Position numbers and translations under genes: made by a program
The notes under the pieces: generated by a model
What the model was told of the DNA's origin: nothing
Database searches by the model: none
Seen by the model: the letters and a program-made list of their open reading frames with translations, nothing else
Assembly: GCA_032173965.1 (NCBI GenBank)
Contig: CM063298.1
Span: forward strand, 8,865,501-8,929,500
DNA length: 64,000 nucleotides
Direction of reading: 5' to 3'
Source: Sitta carolinensis
Taxonomy: Eukaryota > Chordata > Aves > Passeriformes > Sittidae
Part shown: piece by piece, positions 33,868-44,980 of the stretch
Layout: every line of letters starts with the position of its first letter
How positions within the stretch are numbered: position 1 is the first letter of the stretch

Positions 33868-36800
33868 ACTGACCACAGTGACCACAGTGACCACACTGAC
33901 ACAGTGACCACAGTGACCACAGTGACCACAGTGACTACAGTGACCATAGTGACCACAGTGACCACACTGACCACACTGACACAGTGACCAGGGTGACTAC
34001 AGTGACCACAGTGACCACACTGACACAGTGACCACAGTGACCACACTGACCACAGTGACCACACTGACACAGTGACCCACAGTGACCACAGTGACCACAG
34101 TGACCACACTGACACAGTGACCACAGTGACCACAGTGACCACACTGACACAGTGACCAGGGTGACTACAGTGACCACAGTGACCCACAGTGTCCACAGTG
34201 ACCAACACTGACCACAGTGACACAGTGACCAGGGTGACTACAGTGACCACAGTGACCACAGTGACCAGGGTGACTACAGTGACCACAGGGACCACAGTGA
34301 CCACACTGACCACAGTGACCCACAGTGACCACAGTGACCACAGTGACCCACAGTGACCACAGTGACCCACAGTGACCACAGTGACCAGGGTGACTACAGT
34401 GACCACACTGACACAGTGACAACAGTGACCACAGTGACCACAGTGACCCACACTGACACAGTGACACACAGTGACCACAGTGACCACACTGACACAGTGA
34501 CCAGGGTGACTACAGTGGCCACAGTGACCACAGTGAGCACATTGACCACAGTGACCAGGGTGACTACAGTGACCACAGTGGCCACAGTGACCACAGTGAC
34601 CAGGGTGACCACACTGACTACAGTGACCACACTGACCACACTGACACAGTGACCCACAGTGACCACAGTGACCACAGTGACCCACAGTGACCACACTGAC
34701 CACAGTGACCAGGGTGACTACAGTGACCACAGTGACCACAGTGACCAGGGTGACCACAGTGACCACAGTGACCAGGGTGACTACAGTGACCCACAGTGAC
34801 CACAGTGACCAGGGTGACTACAGTGACCACACTGACACAGTGACCACAGTGACCAGGGTGACCACAGTGGCCACAGTGACCACAGTGACCACACTGACCA
34901 CAGTGACCAGGGTGACTACAGTGACCACAGTGACCACAGTGACCAGGGTGACTACAGTGACCACACTGACACAGTGACCACACTGACACAGTGACCCACA
35001 GTGACCACAGTGACCACACTGACACAGTGACCAGGGTGACTACAGTGACCACAGTGACCACACTGACCACAGTGACCAGGGTGACTACAATGACCACAGT
35101 GACCACAGTGACCACAGTGACCAGGGTGACTACAGTGACCACAGTGACCACAGTGACCACAGTGACCAGGGTGACTACAGTGGCCACAGTGACCACACTG
35201 ACCCACACTGACCACAGTGAACACACTGACCACAGGGACCACAGTGACCACAGTGACCCACACTGACACACTGACCCACACTGACCACAGTGACCACAGT
35301 GACCACAGTGACCACAGTGACCACACTGACACAGTGACCACAGTGAGCACATTGACCACACTGACCACAGTGACCACAGTGACCAGGGTGACTACAGTGG
35401 CCACAGTGACCACAGTGACCACAGTGACCAGGGTGACCACAGTGGCCACAGTGACCACACTGACCACAGTGACCAGGGTGACTACAGTGACCACAGTGAC
35501 CACAGTGACCAGGGTGACTACAGTGACTACAGTGACCACACTGACACAGTGACCACAGTGACCACACTGACACAGTGACCCACAGTGACCACAGTGACCA
35601 CAGTGACCACACTGACACAGTGACCAGGGTGACTACAGTGACCACAGTGACCCACAGTGTCCACAGTGACCAACACTGACCACAGTGACACAGTGACCAG
35701 GGTGACTACAGTGACCACAGTGACCACAGTGACCAGGGTGACTACAGTGACCACAGGGACCACAGTGACCACACTGACCACAGTGACCCACAGTGACCAC
35801 AGTGACCACAGTGACCCACAGTGACCACAGTGACCCACAGTGACCACAGTGACCAGGGTGACTACAGTGACCACACTGACACAGTGACAACAGTGACCAC
35901 AGTGACCACAGTGACCCACACTGACACAGTGACACACAGTGACCACAGTGACCACACTGACACAGTGACCAGGGTGACTACAGTGGCCACAGTGACCACA
36001 GTGAGCACATTGACCACAGTGACCAGGGTGACTACAGTGACCACAGTGGCCACAGTGACCACAGTGACCAGGGTGACCACACTGACTACAGTGACCACAC
36101 TGACCACACTGACACAGTGACCCACAGTGACCACAGTGACCACAGTGACCCACAGTGACCACACTGACCACAGTGACCAGGGTGACTACAGTGACCACAG
36201 TGACCACAGTGACCAGGGTGACCACAGTGACCACAGTGACCAGGGTGACTACAGTGACCCACAGTGACCACAGTGACCAGGGTGACTACAGTGACCACAC
36301 TGACACAGTGACCACAGTGACCAGGGTGACCACAGTGGCCACAGTGACCACAGTGACCACACTGACCACAGTGACCAGGGTGACTACAGTGACCACAGTG
36401 ACCACAGTGACCAGGGTGACTACAGTGACCACACTGACACAGTGACCACACTGACACAGTGACCCACAGTGACCACAGTGACCACACTGACACAGTGACC
36501 AGGGTGACTACAGTGACCACAGTGACCACACTGACCACAGTGACCAGGGTGACTACAATGACCACAGTGACCACAGTGACCACAGTGACCAGGGTGACTA
36601 CAGTGACCACAGTGACCACAGTGACCACAGTGACCAGGGTGACTACAGTGGCCACAGTGACCACACTGACCACACTGACCACAGTGAACACACTGACCAC
36701 AGGGACCACAGTGACCACAGTGACCCACACTGACACACTGACCACACTGACCACAGTGACCACAGTGACCACAGTGACCACAGTGACCACACTGACACAG

Positions 36801-37420
36801 TGACCACAGTGAGCACATTGACCACACTGACCACAGTGACCACAGTGACCAGGGTGACTACAGTGGCCACAGTGACCACAGTGACCACAGTGACCAGGTG
36901 ACCACAGTGGCCACAGTGACCACACTGACCACAGTGACCAGGGTGACTACAGTGACCACAGTGACCACAGTGACCAGGGTGACTACAGTGACTACAGTGA
37001 CCACACTGACACAGTGACCACAGTGACCACACTGACACAGTGACCCACAGTGACCACAGTGACCACAGTGACCACACTGACACAGTGACCACAGTGACCA
37101 CACTGACCACATGACCACACTGACACAGTGACCAGGTGACTACAGTGACCACAGTGACCACACTGACCACAGTGACCCACAGTGACCACAGTGACCACAG
37201 TGACCAGGGTGACTACAGTGACCACAGTGACCACAGTGACCACAGTGACCAGGGTGACTACAGTGGCCACAGTGACCACAGTGACCACAGTGACCACACT
37301 GACTACAGTGACTACACTGACACAGTGACCACACTGACTACAGTGACTACACTGACACAGTGAACACACTGACCACAGTGACCACAGTGACTACAGTGAC
37401 TACAGTGACCACAGTGACCA
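33868..37420. repeat. minisatellite C, 9-bp GTGACCACA array
   Basis: Roughly 3.5 kb of tandem 9-bp units, mostly GTGACCACA. Regular variants are GTGACCAGG, GTGACTACA, CTGACCACA, CTGACACA (8 bp), GTGACCCACA (10 bp) and GTGGCCACA. The variants are not random: blocks such as GTGACCAGGGTGACTACA recur. Units are a multiple of three and stop-free, so both strands carry long spurious frames (up to 334 codons on the minus strand) encoding Thr/Val/His/Cys/Gly-rich repeats. CpG is absent from the unit. A higher-order period of about 1,468 bp is superimposed (separate entry). Confidence 0.98.
34112..37047. repeat. 1,468-bp higher-order repeat, two tandem copies
   Basis: Copy 1 (about 34,112-35,579) and copy 2 (about 35,580-37,047) carry the same order of unit variants. 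Rare landmark variants recur 1,468 bp apart. Examples are GTGTCCACAGTGACCAACAC (34,189 and 35,657), GTGACAACA (34,417 and 35,885), GTGAGCACATTGACC (34,533 and 36,001) and GTGACTACAATGACC (about 35,082 and 36,550). From about 36,680 the offset falls by one to two bases because of single-base losses in copy 2. The landmark CACAGTGACCCACAGTGACC context at about 34,070 and 37,035 suggests the unit phase continues slightly beyond both ends. Confidence 0.9.
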
Positions 37421-37840
37421 CACTGACTCATACTGACCAGTACCAATCCACTCTGACCCACACTGAGCACTGTGACCCACAGTGACCCATACTGACCACA
37501 TTGACCCACAGTGACCCGTACTGACCACACTGACCCACTCTGACCAGTACCAATCCACTCTGACCCACCCTGACCCACACTGACCACACTGACCCACACT
37601 GACCACCCGACCCACACTGACCCATACTGACCACCCTGACCCACAATGACCACCCTGACCCACACTGACCTATACTGACCACCCTGACCCACAATGACCA
37701 CAGTGACCCACACTGACCCATACTGACCACCCTGACCCACACTGACCACCCTGACCACACTGACCCATACTGACCACCCTGACCCACACTGACCCATACT
37801 GACCACCCTGACCCACACTGAGCACACAGTGACCACACTG
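37421..37840. repeat. diverged skirt of minisatellite C
   Basis: The array continues with different, longer units of the form CTGACCCACACTGACC and CCTGACCCATACTGACCAC, with recurring ACTGACCAGTACCAATCCAC segments at about 37,431 and 37,546. The units are related to the 9-bp core but rearranged and more diverged, as expected for an older array edge not homogenised with the centre. Confidence 0.9.
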
Positions 37841-37920
37841 CCCTATGTCCAGTCTGCAGCACAGAGCAGTGCTCAGGCCTGGGAGGTTTCATTGCTTCTG
37901 GGGTTTTCCCAAAGCCATTC

Positions 37921-38480
37921 TGAGATCAGACAGGGTCAGCCAGTGTGGTGATTAAAGGATGATTTATTGCACAATCAGTATCAGGGAAGGGTGAGACCTT
38001 TAGGGTGTTAACATTCAGTGCCATGACAGCAGAAAATCGCCTTCATTCTAGTAACAATGTCTTTTATAAATTTCTTTTTCAATCAACTACTTCTACAAGT
38101 TCTCTAGCATCTTCATAAGACAATGTCTTTTATAAATTTCTTTTTAATCAATGACTTCTACAAAGTTCTCTGGCATCTTCATAAGCCAATCATTAATTGC
38201 TGCGTTTGTTTCTACCACAATGCCTCTCTTTATCCAGTCATATAATTCTACAAAAACTCACTGCTGTACCTTCTACCTTTAACAACTCTGTAACAAGTTC
38301 TACTCCTAAACTTTAATATTTTCTATCTTGCTTAACATATTTATTTGCTTGTATGAGGCATATTTCTACTTGCTTTAAACTATAAGTACTTGCTTATTTC
38401 TATATAAACTACAAATGCCAGTTTTACTTTTACTGTTCTAAATCCCCAAGCCTTCTCCAAAGCCTTGGGTCAGACAGTGT
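37921..38480 (-). mobile_element. probable minus-strand solo LTR with duplicated TATA unit
   Basis: Read on the minus strand, the segment has a TATA-like box (AATTTATAAAAGAC) inside a 66-bp tandem duplication, then about 90 bases, then a poly(A) signal GCAATAAATCATCC near 37,965. It ends in CTGATCTCA at 37,921 (TGAGATCAG on the plus strand). TATA, short R, AATAAA, U5 and a terminal CA fit an ERV LTR. The U3 side is AT-rich and I cannot fix its start; 38,480 is approximate. No internal retroviral frame lies beside it, so it is a solo LTR or a fragment. The family is not named. Confidence 0.5.
38055..38186. repeat. 66-bp imperfect tandem duplication inside LTR
   Basis: CAATGTCTTTTATAAATTTC starts at 38,055 and again at 38,121. 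The 66-bp units differ by a few substitutions and single-base indels (for example TTTTTCAATCAACTAC against TTTTTAATCAATGAC). Each contains the TATA-like TTTATAAATT. Confidence 0.95.
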
Positions 38481-39319
38481 GTCCATCTCTATCTCTGAGC
38501 CTGAATGCTCAAAGCCTTGGGAGCTCTCTGGGCCTGCATTTCTCACACCACTCTGGCTGCTCAGCCCTCCGTGGGGCTTTCTGCATCACAGTCTCCTCTT
38601 TCCTTGCAATCCCAAAAAGCAGTGGTGGGAAAACCAGTCTCATGACAAACAAACAAACAAAAAAAAGCATAAATAAACACCTATATTTCAGGGGACCATG
38701 TTCACCCATGAGCTCTGTAGCAAAGTCAGGAAATTGCATTTTTATTTGTTTCCCACTGACATCTTTTTCCCTCACCTCCCTATAAATGCCAACAGCACTC
38801 CCCAGCAGCTCTATTCCTTTGGCACTTCTTTGTAACATCACCAAGGAAAGCACTTAATTCATGTTTTACAGCCAGGCCCACACTCCCACACACAGCCCAC
38901 ACCCACAGAACTGCACAGATGCTGGTGGAGTTTTGCCACCAAGGCACCACTTAAGGCAGACAGAACTGCCCACTTTCAAAATCCAATTTGCCAAAGAGCC
39001 TACAGAGCATCTGCATTTCCCTTTAATTGGGTGGATGTGCACGACATGAGACGATGTCTAACATTTTTAAAATCCATATGTTCTTTTTCATTTCCTCCAG
39101 TATTTTCCCTCTTGAATTTCTGTCTAAAGGGACATGACAGCTCAGGCTGAAGCTCCTGTTCTAGGTGAGTCAAAGCCCACTCTTTTGGCTCATACACCTC
39201 AGTTCTGGTTCCTGCCTGTGTGCTGAGCAGCTCTGCACTCTCCCTGCCCAGCTCTGAGATCCAAGTTCCAGCCCTGAGCTTTGGATCACAGCCACTGGGA
39301 CTCACCTCTGTTACTGTGA
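38481..39319. other. DNA between two LTR-like segments
   Basis: No gene recognised. It contains an (AAAC)n tract at about 38,646-38,662. The flanking LTR-like segments have different R/U5 sequences, so this is not the interior of one provirus, and I see no gag, pol or env similarity in it. Confidence 0.6.
38646..38662. repeat. (AAAC)n microsatellite
   Basis: About three to four AAAC units followed by an A run. Short. Confidence 0.9.
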
Positions 39320-39342
39320 CGTAGATAGAAATACACAGTAAC
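39310..39342. repeat. 9-bp inverted repeat at LTR edge
   Basis: GTTACTGTG (39,310-39,318) pairs exactly with CACAGTAAC (39,334-39,342) around a 15-base loop. It lies where the LTR meets its flank and may be chance or a stem in the transcript. Confidence 0.85.
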
Positions 39343-39610
39343 ACACACAACAGGTGTTTAGGTAGAGAAGAAGAAAGGAAGAAGATTTTAGTTTATTGTT
39401 GACCTCATATCTCTCAGTTTCTGGACAGTGATCAGAGATTGGACAGAGAAGTTCCCACCTCTCCATCTTCACTGGTCACTTGAGAAGTCCATCAGGTGAG
39501 ATCTTTTACAAAGGAATGCAAACATGATTCTTGTTTATCTTACAATTCATGAGAACTGACTCCACTCTACTAAAACAAATCAGGAGGCTGATTTTCAGGG
39601 ACAGCACACC
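39320..39610 (-). mobile_element. probable minus-strand LTR, second family
   Basis: On the minus strand the segment has a promoter-like region and then a poly(A) signal in the context CAACAATAAACTAAAATC near 39,392. A pyrimidine-rich stretch (TTCTTCCTTTCTTCTTCTC) follows, with a GT-rich tail ending in TGTGTGTTAC. AATAAA followed by a TC-rich U5 is the pattern I associate with avian ERV LTRs. A good splice-donor-like GAGGTGAGT lies just outside (39,300-39,308, minus sense), as in retroviral leaders. Boundaries are approximate and no internal genes are visible. Confidence 0.38.
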
Positions 39611-42600
39611 TCAAGAAATCCAGTGCTGATCAGGGACAAGTCAAACCTTAGGGTGATGTATCATCTGAAAGTGCTTGACTCTCCTTCCCTTGACCAGACA
39701 CCAAGCAGGAGTTTCAGGAAATGCTGAAACTACAGGGAGTAAGCCCAGGCTGCCATGGGCATTTGGACCCCAGGTAAAATGGAGCCAGCACCTTCTGGTT
39801 GGTGACCTTGGCTGCCACACTTCACAAAGTTAAGGCAAGAAAGCCCCAGATTTTTCAACACTTTCACACAGGAATGGTGGAGGAGGCCACAGGCACATTT
39901 AATCTCGTTTCACAGCACAATTCTAAGCTCATCTCTGGCTCATGCAAAATGGCTGGAAACTCTTCCTGACCCCGGCTGACTTCTCTTGATTAACAGCCTC
40001 TGTCACTTTTATTTTCGTTATTCTGAGCACAGTTGCTATTCTGTGCCCTGATGTAACATCACCAAGATCCAAGGAATCAAACCAGCCTGGGAAGTGGCGT
40101 AAAAAATCAAAACAAAACCATTTAAGACAAGCCAGATGAAAAATAGAAACAGTCTGGTGGCACTTTGAAGAGTGGGGATGAACAGTGCCATAACTCACTG
40201 TTTGACATAACCAAAACTCCAGACAGGTCAGAATTAACTCCCTGCAAGCTCAAATTAAACCTCCTCTCTAACAAACCCTGATGTGACACAGGCTGGGGAT
40301 GCCAGGGAAGCAGCAGCCTGTGCCCACCAGCCCCTCAGCACTGCACAGCCCCAGCCTGGCAGCCCCAGCTTCTTCTGTCTCAAAATAGCTCCCAGAGGGA
40401 GCATTCCCAGAAAACAAGGAGATAGAGTGCAAAGATAAAATGTGACATTGGACCAGATCCCAGGTATCTTCTCAGCTCTGTGATTGCAGTGTAAACCCCA
40501 CAGAATATCTATCACACTGGCAAATGAATCACATCTGAAATTAATAATGGGTTTTCCCCAGGGCATAAAAGCCTTGTCCTTTTCCTGTACCACACACAGA
40601 AACAGGACAGAGCCAGAGCTCTCCCCCTCAGACTTTTTGTAGACACTTTGTGTGGACGTGGGCTAATCCATGGAAATAGCTCAGCCACTGCCCAAAGGTG
40701 CAGAGGGAAATGGTGCTGGAGGAGCCAGGGCAGAGCCAGAGCTTCCCCCTCTGTGGGACAGCACAGCCACAGCAGCAGGACACGGGCACAGCAGGCTTGG
40801 TGCCACTCCAGGCTGAGGTGGACACGGCAGCGTGGGCTGCAGAGTGAGGCAGCAAATGGAAAGGAAAACAGAGTGGGATGCATTAGCCCAGAACATTTCA
40901 GGTGGAGAGGGGAGCTCCAGCCAAAGCAAACCATATTTGCATTCCTGCACAGCAATTTAGGTACAGAGAGCTGAGACCAAAGACAACCAATAAAAGATAA
41001 TTATTCTGGAGACTGGCTAAAACATAGCCACCCGTGCCCAAGCTCTGATTAAGCACAGACTTCCAAACTGATCTCCAGTGGAGTGCTAGTGGTTTGGGCT
41101 TTAATTCAGCCTCTTCTGGCCAAGGTCTGATGAACCAGAGACAACTCACAGCCAGCTCCCCAAGCCCTCCTGACACGTAACCAGGGCAGGAGGGGAGCAG
41201 GCCGAATGTAGCAACGTGGGTTGGGGACTTCACCTGGATTCTTTCCATTGTTTAATTACAAGAGGAACTGATGGAGAGGGAATTTCATTTTCACTGCAGC
41301 AGTTTCAGTGAGGAAGCCAAGTGAAGATCCCTTGCAAGGACAGAGGCTGACTAGGAACATTTCTTGGGCATTTTGCTTCAATCCTCTACCCGCCTGTTGC
41401 TTTCTACCTTTCCTGCTTTCTGCTTCTTGCCTTGCTCTTCCTTTGTCCTCGAGTGACTCCCCAGGTGCCTCTTTGGCTCAGATTTAACGAGGCAGCTCCA
41501 GCTCTGCAGCTCTGCTCTCAGCCATGCCACGCACACAGACGAGCCCTGACCACAGAGATGCTGCTGCTGAATTCTGCTCAGCAGCAAAGCTGACAGCTCC
41601 TGCCCATTCCTCACCAGCCCTGGGGACACCTTTCATCCTTGTACACCTGTGACCCTCAAAAACCATGTCACAGAGGGCTGGCCTCAGAGCAGCACCACCT
41701 TTTGATGCTCATCCACCTTGGAGCTGCATTTGTCGTGCACAGCTCTCATGGTGGAGCACAGCCTGGCCACAGCAGCTGCTCCACACCCACAGACCCTCTG
41801 CTCCTTCCCTTTCCTGCTCAGGATTCGACTCCTTCCTTGCAACAGCACAACCAGCACTTGTCCCCCTCCCGAGGAAAGCAGGGAGGGCTTTGGCAGGAGC
41901 CCTGCCCCTCTGGCCCAGCCTCAGCCTTCCCTCAGCTCGTTTGCTTTGGAGCCCAGGCTTATTTTTGCAAATCCCTGCCCCAAGAACGTATTTCTAGCAG
42001 AGCACTTGAGAGCCTGGCACCTTCCCTGCCCAGATGACCTGCTGTCTGTTGGTTCACCTCCCAGAGCCCAGCCTGGGGCCCCCCTTCCCACATTCTGTTC
42101 AGTTTAACATTTACTTAGTAAATGTTATGGGCAGCACCTTGACCTGACCCATCACAGCTCACAGCACTTTGTCACTCCTTCCTGCACAAGTGCCATGAGC
42201 CAGCTATGCAGGAGAGTGTTTAACCAAGTAACTGGAGCCATGTCCTCAGCAGGGGCAGCCTGGTAGAGAAAATAATATTTTCCTTGGTAGCAAACACCTG
42301 GCAGGCAAATCAATTCCATCTTACAGCTCTGTCTTGCCTCCCTTACCATCAGAAGCATCTGCTTTGTGCAAAATTATCAGAACACGATGCTGTGCACTTC
42401 CCATTCCTGACCTTTTTTTTTCTCATTTACATCTAAGAGACTCGTGGTATGTGAGATTTATACTTTTTTCAATATTTGATGTTGACAGCTCAGCCTTTGC
42501 ATCGATAGCAGGCTGCACCATCTGAAGTACATAATCACTTTCATAGCCCATTTCTTGGTAAACACTGCAAATAAAGTATGGAGCAGATTTTTCAGTCTAT

Positions 42601-44941
42601 TCCTGTCTGCTGCTTTTTGCCCATGGATGCAAAGCACTTCAGGAGCCAGCAACACATAGCAGGCAGCAGGCTTTTATGGCTGGGGCCAATAAAACCAAAA
42701 TGGGCAGAGTGGCTTGGAGATTTTCAGGGCCTGAGAAGCCCAGTGTTCTGAGGCTGCCTGAAGAGGCTCGTTATTAAATGCTACATTAAACAGTCTATCA
42801 AGCAAAGCACTGCAATCTGCCACCACAGGAGCACAGCTGGAGTCCCCCTCTGTCCTCACCTCCCTGCAGTGGGGCTTTTCCTGGTGACTCCCCAGTGTCC
42901 TGGCTCTGGAGATCCCCAGGAATTCCAGAGATTATACAGCTCAGAAATCCCAGATCCCAGGCAATTCCCAAAATCTAGGTGGCTCATGATCACTGTAACA
43001 CTACATCAGCACATAAAAGTCTATTCTGACCCTCTTCTTCGTGTTTTCCCCAAAACCTCCTGAGCCAAAGTCCATGTGACCATCTCCCCTTGATTTGCTG
43101 GACCTGACCTGCTTTGGAGCAAATTTCAGCCTCCTGCACTCATGAACCAGTTGCTTTCATCCCCTCCAGAGTCTTCCATTATTAATGCCTTGGCTTCTTT
43201 TTGGTTTTTTTTTCCATTTCACTTCGTTGGAGGTTGATACATTTCTTCCACTCCTCCTTGATGATCCTGTTGCAATTCACAGGGCTAGTGATTGAAAAAG
43301 TCAAAACACACCCTTTTTCTTACAGTACTGTGGATGATTCCCAGTATTTTTTGAGCATTTTTTACCTCCAAGGAGGTGCACAAATACAGAAAAGCTACAA
43401 ACACAGAGCTCTGCAAGGGAGGAAATCCATCACAGCTCAGAAAATGCACAAGTCTATTTCTCCACAGAACAGTTATCCATGTTCCTAATTGGACTTAATG
43501 TTTGTAATCACTCAGTTCATGTTGAAGAGCCCTGTTAACTCACCAGAGAATAATTATGCCAAGTCACCTTCATATTTCTCATTTAACATATTCCAAGAGA
43601 TAACCAAAGGAATTAGGGAAAGACAATCACAAATGACAATAAGTAAGCTGGAGACAGGCAGCTGAGTTGGTGGCAGGCAGGGGCTGCAGGGACAGATGCA
43701 GAGGTGCCAGATGTGCTCTGGGAGGGCTGGGAATGGGCTGGGAGCAGGGCTGAGGTGTCACCTCCCTGTGCCAAGGAGGACGGGAGGGTTGTGCTCATTC
43801 GAACTGGGCACACACAGCTCTGCCTGGGCACAGTCTTTGTGCACATGTGAGAGGAGGCCAGCCTGGTCAAACTGGCCCCATTTTCTGCACACAGGATTTT
43901 CTGCCAGTTCCTCTTAGGACAGTTTGCTGAGTTTTGATGTAACCAGTTATGAACGGGCTCGAGTCCACAGCAGAGGTGAAGCAAAATGGCAGAAGTGAAT
44001 AATTAAACTCATCACTGACCAGCAACCTCAAGCTCTCAAATGCAATGGCTGCTGCCAAGGGACTTTTCTGGAAATAGACCCAATCCAAAACCCAAAGAGC
44101 TCTTGTTGTTCCATGGTTTCTGTGTGGGTGGCTCATGGCTCTAATGCACAGGAGGCTGTGCAGAAGGCAAGGCTCTGCTGGGGATGATGTCTAGCTCAGG
44201 ACAGGACTTCAGTCTTATTGTGAATGATGCCAAACTTGAAATTATCTTTAAAAAAAAAAAAAAAAAACCTACCAGAAAAACCCCAAACACAAACCAGCAC
44301 ATAAATCCTTGACAGTAAAACATACACATTGACACTATAACATCCTTGTGTGCTGGAGGCTCTAAGCACCACATGAAACACTTCCCTGCTTTTCCCTGCA
44401 GGCAGATCTTCAGCAACACTGACTTGCTGCTCAGGCCCAAGGTCTCTTTTTTCGTGATTTATTTCTTTTTTCCCAGCTCTACATGAGCAGCACCACACCA
44501 GAAGTGAGATCGTGATGCCATCCTGAAAGGAATGCATGTATAAATGAGAATGGGAAGGGACAACAGCTTAAAGAATGAGAGCTTGAAATGTCACAAGAGG
44601 GACATTGTGGGTGTACAAACACACAAGGAACCAACCTGAGCAAAACAAGTCCTGAGTGGAGCTGGGCTCCAACTTGTGTAACACATCCTACTGCCATAGG
44701 AACCAAAATCCTGCAGGGCTTTGGGGTTTTTCCCCTCATTCTCTGAACTCCCTGACAGCACAGAGGGGCAGGAGGAGTGGGCAGCATCCCAAACACACCG
44801 AGAGCAGAGGGTGTCCCATGAGGTTACTCCTCATACCTGGCAAGTTCAGGTTCATCCAACAGTTGTTTGTGATTTCTCAGATGCCATTGAAGAGCAATAA
44901 TATTGTCTTGCCTGCCCAGCGATGGCTTCTCTGGTTTTTGG
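39611..44941. other. single-copy noncoding DNA, no gene recognised
   Basis: No gene or transposon recognised. Overlapping frames of 108-147 codons on both strands at about 40,510-40,975 and 41,640-42,110 lie in moderately GC-rich DNA and show no known domain. An A run of 18 bases is at 44,250-44,267. Confidence 0.65.
44250..44267. repeat. poly(A) homopolymer, 18 bases
   Basis: An uninterrupted A run with no recognisable retroposon body upstream. Confidence 0.95.
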
Positions 44942-44980
44942 CATCTTGGAGGTCTTTTCCAACCTCTATAATTGTATGAT
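44942..44980 (+). mobile_element. short CR1 LINE 3' end remnant
   Basis: CATCTTGGAGGTCTTTTCC followed by AACCTCTATAATTGTATGAT matches the 3' terminus of an avian CR1 subfamily: the hallmark TTGGAGGTCTTTTCCAACCT, then a decayed ATTCTATGAT terminal unit. Perhaps a few tens of bases of diverged CR1 precede it. It is old and inert. Confidence 0.68.

Noticed and set aside
33762..34766. 334-codon minus-strand frame with His/Cys-rich repeats resembling zinc fingers
   Set aside because: HCGHCGHC patterns come from the 9-bp unit read in one frame; they lack the C-X2-C...H-X3-H spacing of zinc fingers.
33868..37840. Possible CRISPR-like array
   Set aside because: Units are directly contiguous with no unique spacers, and the surrounding sequence is vertebrate.
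39134..39163. Short segment between a CTAAAG-type acceptor and a CTAG/GTGAGT donor
   Set aside because: It is only about 35 bp, and similar acceptor-donor pairs are frequent by chance.
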